Notes under the pieces: generated by a model | Told to the model about the DNA's origin: nothing | Databases searched by the model: none | The model's input: only the letters and a program-made list of their open reading frames with translations | Program-made: the position numbers and the translations under genes | Shown: in pieces, positions 57,346-64,000 of the stretch | How positions within the stretch are numbered: position 1 is the first letter of the stretch | Layout: each line of letters opens with the position of its first letter | Origin: Bettongia penicillata ogilbyi | Taxonomy: Eukaryota; Chordata; Mammalia; Diprotodontia; Potoroidae | DNA length: 64,000 bases | NCBI GenBank assembly: GCA_023548195.1 | Contig: JAJHZJ010000419.1 | Coordinates: forward strand, 1,982,773-2,046,772 | Direction: 5' to 3'

Positions 57346-57835
57346 AACTTAAATGCGTGCTTTAAGGTTTGCAAAATACTTTATAAATAGTATCTCATTT
57401 GATTAGGAAAATAACTCTTAATTTAGTAGAATAAAACAGAAACAGGAATCTTTTACCCATCTATAAGATCTTTCTAGATTCCTCAGAAGATATAGCAAAA
57501 GAAATAACCATATTCAATGACTTGCTGATAGCACAGATCAGAAGAGGCATAAAATAGGGAGACATGTCCCCCAAAGTATTTGCTATTGTGTTGGAGGAAA
57601 TTCCAGGTCAAGGATTCCCTGTAGATGATGAATTCGTCCAGATGCTGCTATTTACAGAAGATATTGAGTTAACTTCATCAGATCACAAGACATTGCAGAA
57701 CCTTCTGGAAGAGATTTATAATCATTTACAGGAGTCTGGTCTGTCGATCCACAAAGAAAAAAATGGATAAAGAATGTCTATTGCCCAGATTTCAAAATGC
57801 ATCTGAATGAACACCCTATACAGTATGCACAATAG

Positions 57836-57892
57836 TATCCATATATACATACATATATGATAGATATATATATGTATATATATATATATATC
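57836..57892. repeat. (TA)n-rich microsatellite
   Basis: Imperfect TATATG/TATA repeat inside the RTE remnant. Confidence 0.85.
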
Positions 57893-58080
57893 AGTTCTTT
57901 TCATAGTAACTAAAAATTGTAACAAAGAGTATACCCTGTTTTTGGGAAATTGCTAAACAAATTGTGGTATATGAATGTAATGGAATAGTATCTATATCTG
58001 CTGCAGTCAATACAAGTATATGACAAGCTGAACCCAGAGTTGAAAAAGAAAAGAAAAATGAACTAGATTGTTTGAGGGAA
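57893..58080 (+). mobile_element. L1 ORF2 C-terminal piece
   Basis: 'aaattgctaaacaaattgtg', 'tatatgaatgtaatggaata' is the L1 ORF2 tail motif seen at 32860, 43735, 51025 and 59735. Lies within the span of the RTE remnant. Confidence 0.6.
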
Positions 58081-58499
58081 ATTGAGAAATAATTTTGACC
58101 ACAAAATTATACATTCTCATAATACAAGAGTCCATCTTTTTAATACATTTTGCCAGTATTGTTGTGTCACAAGATCCAGATCATTATTGCCTCTAAAGAA
58201 CTAGCAATAAAAATCACCCTGAGGGTGATGGAAAGATGCATGGTAAATGTGGGCAAATGGCAACAAAGAATCATGTGACCTTTCACATGGAGAGAATGAG
58301 TAGTAATACTGTAGCGGTATAGTCATCATATTAAAAGAAAGTGAGGAAAGCTTCCATAATAATGGGTATAATCACTGTGGAGAACTTTTGCAAGGAAATT
58401 GATTGACAGGGGTGATAGACCCCACGCATGAGGGCATGCAGGCAAAGATAATTTGACAACTTTATTGTTGAAGGAAACTGCGGAACTGATGAAAAACTG

Positions 58500-58595
58500 A
58501 ATGTATACGTACATATATACATGTTTGTTCATATACATCTATGTGTGTTTATGTTTACATATATGTACATACACATATAGATATATAGATATAGA
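58500..58595. repeat. (CATA)n/(TA)n microsatellite
   Basis: Mixed ATAC/ATAT repeat. Confidence 0.8.
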
Positions 58596-59055
58596 TTCCA
58601 GAAACCTAAGCAAGAGTCAATGAATCAAAACAGTATATAAAGGGGACTATTAAGAAATTATGTTTAATTTGAACATTAGGGCCAGAATTTAGATGTCCTT
58701 GATGTTAATTAATGCAAACCACTGAAGATTTTTTTTAAGTAAAAGTGATGTTAAAAGAAGATGAATCTGACTATGATACATAAAGGGAAGAGTTTATAGT
58801 AAAAAAAAAATAACCTGGAAGATTATTGTAAAAAATGAGATTTATTGAAAATATATTCAGAAGGAAGAATCAATAGAACATGGTAGCTTATTGATTCCTC
58901 AAATGAATTTGAGTCATTTTCACTAGTTCATGGTATATATGCCACATGTATATGCATTTGACAAAAATGACAAATACCTTTAAAATTCAACCATGAATCT
59001 AATGCATTTAAAGTAAAATAGATATCACTACATTTCTAGGTGATTCTTAGCCATT
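58596..59055. other. Unassigned sequence
   Basis: Nothing recognised. Confidence 0.45.
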
Positions 59056-59059
59056 TTTT

Positions 59060-59290
59060 CTCATAATAATAGTATTTTCCATATGTAGAGCACTTTACAG
59101 TTTGCAAAGCTACCTCATACTAATCCAGTGAGGTAAATGATTTCTATATCATGCTCATTTTACAGAGAAGACAACTGAGAATCAAAGAGATTCTATAACT
59201 TGTCTAAAGTCATGTAACTAGTACATCTTAGATCTTGAACTTAAACCCAGGTGTCTTGACTGAAAATTCATCATTTCCTCCATCATAGTA
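59060..59290 (-). mobile_element. MIR
   Basis: 'tatgtagagcactttacagt', 'taatccagtgaggtaaatga', 'tcattttacagagaagacaa', 'cttgtctaaagtcatgtaac' and 'cttaaacccaggtgtcttga' in consensus order. Confidence 0.75.
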
Positions 59291-59344
59291 TGTTGTCTTT
59301 AATTCTTTTCACTTTCGGATGTCCTCAAACAATTCTATATTTAA

Positions 59345-60060
59345 TATTCAAGAAGAGATTCAGCTTTGCAATATCTAAATATGCCCAGAAATTTACTAAA
59401 CTTTGCATGGCTTTTTCACCAGCTGTGCCACTACTAGATCTCTATGCCAAATAAAGAAAAAAAAACACAGGTAAACCAAAAGATCTGTATATATGCATAC
59501 ACATTTATAATATATGTACATTTACATATACATGTGTATAACATTACATATAAAATTGTGGTGTTATATGTACATGCCTATACAGAGAGATTTATAGCTG
59601 TTTTTTAATGGTATCATGTACATATATACCTATGTATGTATACATATATAAACATAAATTTATAGCAGTGCTTTCCATAGTAACCCAAACCTGGGTACAA
59701 AGAGGGTACTCTCATGTTGTAGAACTGCTAAAAAATTGTGACATATGAATGTAACGGAATATTATTGGAGATTAAGAACTGCTGAAGTGGATAATTTAAG
59801 AGGAAACTGGAAAGACCTTTATGAACTGCTATAGAACAAAATAAGCAGAACATATTAGAGAGAAAAACAACTTCATTGAAAGACCTGACAATTCCCTAGG
59901 CTATAAGCCTAAAAGAAAGAAGAATAAATATCTCTCACCTCTTGATAGAAAGATTATGAACCTAACATGAAGAAGGTGACATATTTTTAGAAATTGCTAA
60001 TGTGGGCATTTATTTTATTAGTCTATGTTTCTAAGTAGTGAGACATTAATTTTTTAAAAA
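59345..60060 (+). mobile_element. L1 ORF2 C terminus and 3'UTR, divergent subfamily
   Basis: 'gtgacatatgaatgtaacgg' and 'actggaaagacctttatgaa' mark the ORF2 tail (59735-59830). The 3'UTR with 'gctaatgtgggcatttattt' differs from the other L1 copies here, so this is another L1 subfamily. A TATA/CATA microsatellite (59490-59650) interrupts it. Confidence 0.65.
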
Positions 60061-61135
60061 AATATGTGTTCATGAAGGTAGGAGGTGGAATTGTAGTGGA
60101 AAAGACACATTAATAAAATCTTCTAACTTGAAAAAATAATAGACTGTTTTTAGAGAATTCAGCTTTGTTATTATCTTAATTTTCCATGACATTCTATAAC
60201 TTTTGTGTAAATTTACAGATAGGAACATATCAGCACAAGGAGATGAAATGACAGGCCCCAAGTTATACAGTGCGTTAAGGGATTATCTGCGATTAGCGAC
60301 TGGGATCCTCTTGGTATTCTAGTTCCCTTTTGTCTCTAACCCTATGATTACTTAGCCTTAGAAACTGGGACAATCATAGAAGTTGGTAATTAATTAATTC
60401 TTCTTCATTCTGCCTGCAAGGAACTGAGTTATAGAATAATCACAGTTTCAGGGTCCGAAAGCCAATGATCAAAGGAAAGAAAAGGTAGACAAAATGTGCA
60501 TTGCTTTAATAAGATGATGTGAAGATGTTAAAATTAGAAAGCTAGCTTTCCATGCACAGAACACTAGAAACTTGCCTTTGCCTTTCAGTCATCATTTCTC
60601 CTTCTGGACCTTATTTTCTACCATTAAGTTGACTACTGGGCTCGAATAATAATAATAAAAAGTCACTGTAGTAGGGGATGTTATAATCTGCACTCTTTTC
60701 TCTTGATCTGTAACTAAGGTAAATGAAATCCTAATTTTCTTTTTTAATAAAAGAAGACTATCTTCTTTGTCAATTGTTCCTGATTCAGCATAATTTTACA
60801 TAGTGAAAATGTAATTTATCTTACCAAAATCTTTAAAAATAAATAACAGTAATACTCAATATAGTTATGAGCCCCCTTTTAAAGAGCACATGTTACTTTC
60901 TGAATAAATTTACCTGCAATTCTTCAAAAAAAATTAAAAAACAAAGTTTGTCTTTTTAGTTCTCTCCATGTTAACAAATGTGAATTGAGGCAATTCTTGA
61001 GACAGATACATAACATACTCATAAGCATGCTAGTCAAGGAGTTAAAAGAAACAAGTTCAAATTATAAACCTGAAAACTATTAATAGTATCACCTTGAAAA
61101 AATCCCTTAATTTCTCTAAGATTCAATTTCCTCAT
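60061..61135. other. Mostly unassigned; one MIR fragment
   Basis: MIR-like sequence at 60190-60310 ('aatttacagataggaacata', 'atgacaggccccaagttata'). Remainder unassigned. Confidence 0.45.
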
Positions 61136-61139
61136 CTCA

Positions 61140-62054
61140 GACAAAGCAAAAGCAAAAATAGATCTAATTAAAAGAGGAAAAGAGGGAAACTACACCCTGC
61201 TAAAACACATTTTAGACAATGAAGTAATATCAATACTAAACACATATGCATCAGTGGTATGGCACTTGTGAGTCACAGAAAGAAATAGATAGCAAAACTA
61301 TACTACGGGGGGCGGGGGTGGACTCAACAACTCCCTCTCAAAATTAGGTAAATTTAATCACAAAGTAAACAAGAGAGAAGTTAAGGAGATGAATAGAATT
61401 TTAGAAAAGTTAGGTGTGATAGACCTCTTGGAGAAAATTGAATAGGTTTAGAAAGGAATATACCTTTATGTCATCAGTATATGGCACCTACAGAAAAACT
61501 GATCATGTGTAAGGGCACAAAAATCTCACAATCAAATGCAGAAAGCCAGCAATATTAAGTGTATCTTATTGCTAGAAAAAGAACAAATTAAAAATGCTCA
61601 ATTATATATCAAATTAGAAATTCTGAAAATCAGAGAGATTAATAAAATTGAAAGTTAGGAAACTGTTGAGCTAATAAATAAAACTAAAATCTGGCTATAC
61701 AAAAAAGCCCCAAGAAGACAGATTAAGTTTTAGTTAATTTAATTTTTTAAGAAGAAAGCAAGTTACCAGTATCAAAAATGCAAACAGTGAACTCACCATC
61801 AATGAAGAGGAAATTAAAGCAAGAATTAGGAGCTATTTTGCCCAGCTGAATGCCAGTAATGCCGACAATTTAGGTGAAACAGAAGAATTTTTGCAAAAAT
61901 ATAAATTGCCCAGATTAACAGATGAGGAAAAAAAATACTTATATTAATACATATTCAATGAACTCCCTAAGAAAAAAATCTTCTGGGCCATATGGACTTA
62001 CAAGTGAATTCTATCAAACATTTTGAGAACAATTAATTATATTACTATATATAC

Positions 62055-62101
<47 letters not shown>

Positions 62102-62464
62102 GATACTATTAGGAAAAATAGGTGAAGTCCTCCCAAATTATTTTTGTGACACAAATATGGTGCTGATACCTAAAGCAGGAATAGCCAAAATATAGAAAGC
62201 AAATTATAAACCAATTTGCTTTATGAATGACCAAATTATAGACCAAATTTCCTAATGAATATTGACATAAAAATTTAAATAAAATATTAGCAAAGAGGTC
62301 ACAGCAATTTGTCATGAGGATAATGCAATATGACCAGGTAAGATTTATATCAGGAATGCATGGATGATTCAACATTAGGAAAACCATCAGCATAGTGGCT
62401 ATATCAATAAAAAACTCAACAAAAATCATATTATCTTATTAGAAGTAGAAAAAAGCTTTCTACA
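61140..62464 (+). mobile_element. L1 ORF2 endonuclease and RT fingers remnant
   Basis: Endonuclease-side sequence from 61140 ('aaatagatctaattaaaaga', parallel to L1-A at 16060), then the linker with SSYQYQKCKQ-like residues, 'aggagctattttgcccagct' and the RT start (residues like RPIS reduced to 'aaccaatttgctttatgaat'; a partly duplicated 'gaccaaat' segment at 62226-62260), then FISGMHG at about 62350. Stops about 30 bases into the RT motif A region, where an inverted L1 piece begins. Confidence 0.72.
62046..62100. repeat. (TA)n microsatellite
   Basis: TATACATATA repeats inside the L1 ORF2 remnant. Confidence 0.9.
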
Positions 62465-62912
62465 ATGATATTTTTGTACATGTGGGTTCTTTTTCCTTAT
62501 TTATATCTTTGAAATGCATTCCTAGAAGTGGCATTGCTGCATCTAAGGTGATGCACAGTGTTTCAGCTTTTTGGGAAGATATCCAAATTGTTCTCCAGAA
62601 TAGTTGGATCAGTTCACAAGTCTACCAACAGTGCATTAGTGTGCCAATTTTCTGACATCTTCTCCAACACTTATCATTTTCCTTTTCTGTCTCATTAGCC
62701 AATTGGATATGTGTGAGATGCTACTTCAGAGTTGTTTTAACTTACACTTCTCTAATCAATATGCATTTACAGCACTTTTCACATGACTATAAATAGTTTT
62801 AATATTATCTGAAAATTGCCTCTTCATGTCCTTTGACTCTTTATCAATTAGGGAGTGACTTTTTTCATATAGATTTGAATCGGTTCTCTACACATTTTAG
62901 AAATAAAGCCTT
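62465..62912 (-). mobile_element. Inverted L1 ORF2 C-terminal fragment
   Basis: The reverse complement reads as the L1 ORF2 region 'gactttttatcaatta'-side to 'cacttctaggaatgcatttc', i.e. the same segment as 12380-12830 and 43100-43620. It has neither the L1 3' end nor an A tail and sits between two parts of a plus-strand RT domain. Confidence 0.72.
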
Positions 62913-63890
62913 TAGCCTATTCTTATTAAAAACACTAGAATACATAGGAACAAATGGATTTTCCCTTAAAATAATAAGTAGTATCTATCAGCCATCAACA
63001 ACTATTATGTATAACAGGGATAAGCTAGAAACTTTCCCAATATGATCAAAGTGAAACAAGGATGCCCATTAACACTCCTATAATTCAATATTGTACTAGA
63101 AATGCTAGCTTTAGTAATAGGAGAAGAAACTATCATTTTTCACAAATGATATGGTGGTATCCAAGAATCAACTAAAAAACTTGAAATAATTATCATCTTT
63201 ATCAAAGTTGCAGGATATAAAATAAACCCACTTAAAAAAATCAACATTTCTATATATTACCAACAAAGCTCAGCAACAGGAGATAGAGAAATTTCATTTA
63301 AAATAGCCATATACAATATAATAAATTTGGGAGTCTATCTGCGAAGACAAACCCAGGAACTATATGAGAACAATTACAAAACACTTTTCACAAAAATAAA
63401 GTCAGATTTAAATAATTGGAAAAATATCCATTGCTCATAGGTAAGCTACACTAATAAAATTAAAATTGCAATTCTACCTAAAGTAATTTATTTATTTGGT
63501 GTCATATCAATCAAAGTACCAAAAATTATTTTGTAAAGTTAGAAACAATAATAACAAAAGTTTAAAAATATCAAGGGAATTAATGGGTAAAAATGTAAAG
63601 GGAGGTGGCCAAGCTGTACCACATATAAACTGTATTATAAATCAGCTATCATCAGAATTATTTAGTACTGGTCAAGAAACAGAGTGGTGGATCAGTGAAA
63701 TAGGTTAAGTACACAATGCACAGTATTAAATGACTATGGTACTCTACTGTTTGATATACCTCCAAACTGTTACTTTTGGGGTTAAACTATTTGGCAAAAA
63801 CTGCTTGAAAAACTAGAGAATAGTATGGCAGATAGTATGGTGAGAACTATCTTTCCATGTAATTGGAAAAAATAAAATGCTGTTAAGCAG
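62913..63890 (+). mobile_element. L1 ORF2 RT palm/thumb remnant
   Basis: Resumes the RT domain: KNTRIHRNKWIF-like residues, VKQGCPLTLL, FNIVLEMLALVIGEE (63060-63125), 'ttcacaaatgatatggtggt' in place of the catalytic FADD codons, then YKINP, NYKTLFTKIKSDLNNWKNIH and LPKVIYLFGVISIKV (63350-63520), and GGGQAVPHINCIINQLSSEL-like sequence. Probably continues toward the window end but quality fades after 63880. Confidence 0.75.
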
Positions 63891-64000
63891 AAAAAAAGAA
63901 AGAAATCTTTTTTTATATCTGTTGGATAAATGAAAATAATTTTCATTGTTCTACACATCACATTGTTAGCAAACATTTTATCTAGAGACTGATTGAACTA
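63891..64000. other. Window end, unassigned
   Basis: A-rich then T-rich sequence; nothing recognised. Confidence 0.5.

Larger units (their letters stand above)
56440..58480 (+). mobile_element. RTE-clade LINE remnant (ORF2-like)
   Basis: Order of recognisable pieces: linker after the endonuclease (EKSTTRTEHKLKSN-type residues, 56590-56640), FFSSLEIVELPHLDPNNIDS (56790-56850), ALRG-FARYLKGKIQEK (56970-57020), then the RT block at 57564-57770 with SPKVFAIVLEEIPGQGFPVD, LLFTEDIEL where active RTE has FADD, TLQNLLEEIYNHLQESGL and SIHKEK. Beyond 58140 residues such as ELAIKITLRVMERCM and WQQRIM fit the RTE C-terminal region. Frame shifts are many, the catalytic motif is altered, and a microsatellite and an L1 piece interrupt it. 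RTE reverse transcriptase of this kind (BovB-like) is the presumed partner of the RTE-tailed SINEs nearby. Confidence 0.7.

Overview
The window is AT-rich, CpG-poor mammalian DNA that looks like marsupial intergenic sequence. The diagnosis rests on tRNA-derived SINEs with the head 'ggcagctaggtggcacagtgg' (the SINE1/WALLSI type familiar from marsupials), on L1 and ORF1-only half-L1 (HAL1-like) elements whose 5' ends carry 'ccaagatggc', on an RTE-clade remnant, and on many old MIR/CORE-SINE, L2 and L3/CR1 fossils. The species cannot be fixed from the sequence. I see no intact protein-coding gene, no RNA gene and no CRISPR array. Every long reading frame I examined is repeat-derived, low-complexity, or too short and unsupported to call a gene.

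Layout. 1-7.4 kb: old MIR, L2 and SINE fossils plus microsatellites. 7.45-8.5 kb: a possible DNA transposon and a 5'-only L1. 9.7-11.75 kb: L3/CR1 and MIR. 11.77-18.74 kb: two L1s on the minus strand joined head to tail, apparently one insertion with a shared target-site duplication; a processed pseudogene of C1D (the nuclear exosome cofactor) later landed in the 3'UTR of the upstream L1. 19-26.8 kb: L2, an L1 remnant split by a short ORF-less L1-like element, a hAT-like MITE with a C19 run, L3/CR1 and MIR. 26.85-27.65 kb: an unidentified GC-richer segment with a protein-like but broken frame. 27.9-33.4 kb: two L1-type 5' ends head to head, an internally deleted L1 holding a dimeric SINE, and a 5'-truncated HAL1-like element. 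34-44.5 kb: two near-complete HAL1-like elements on the minus strand and a 5'-truncated plus-strand L1, nested in older L1 sequence with visible target-site duplications; the plus-strand L1 contains a foldback AT-rich palindrome. 44.5-56.4 kb: mostly unassigned sequence with MIR/L2/SINE fossils and one internally deleted L1. 56.4-58.5 kb: an RTE-clade reverse-transcriptase fossil. 59.3-64 kb: L1 fossils, the last with its RT domain interrupted by an inverted L1 fragment and probably running past the window end.

How the parts relate. Nothing here is an operon or pathway. The relationships are those of retrotransposition: L1 supplies the machinery that probably moved the HAL1-like elements, the C1D copy and (for some) the SINEs, while the RTE-like tails on other SINEs point to RTE as their partner. 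A recurring theme is chimeric insertion: an L1 dimer without a tail between units, a SINE dimer inside one target-site duplication, and a HAL1-L1 junction, all compatible with template jumping by a non-LTR reverse transcriptase. I found no evidence of a new defence, regulatory or metabolic system.
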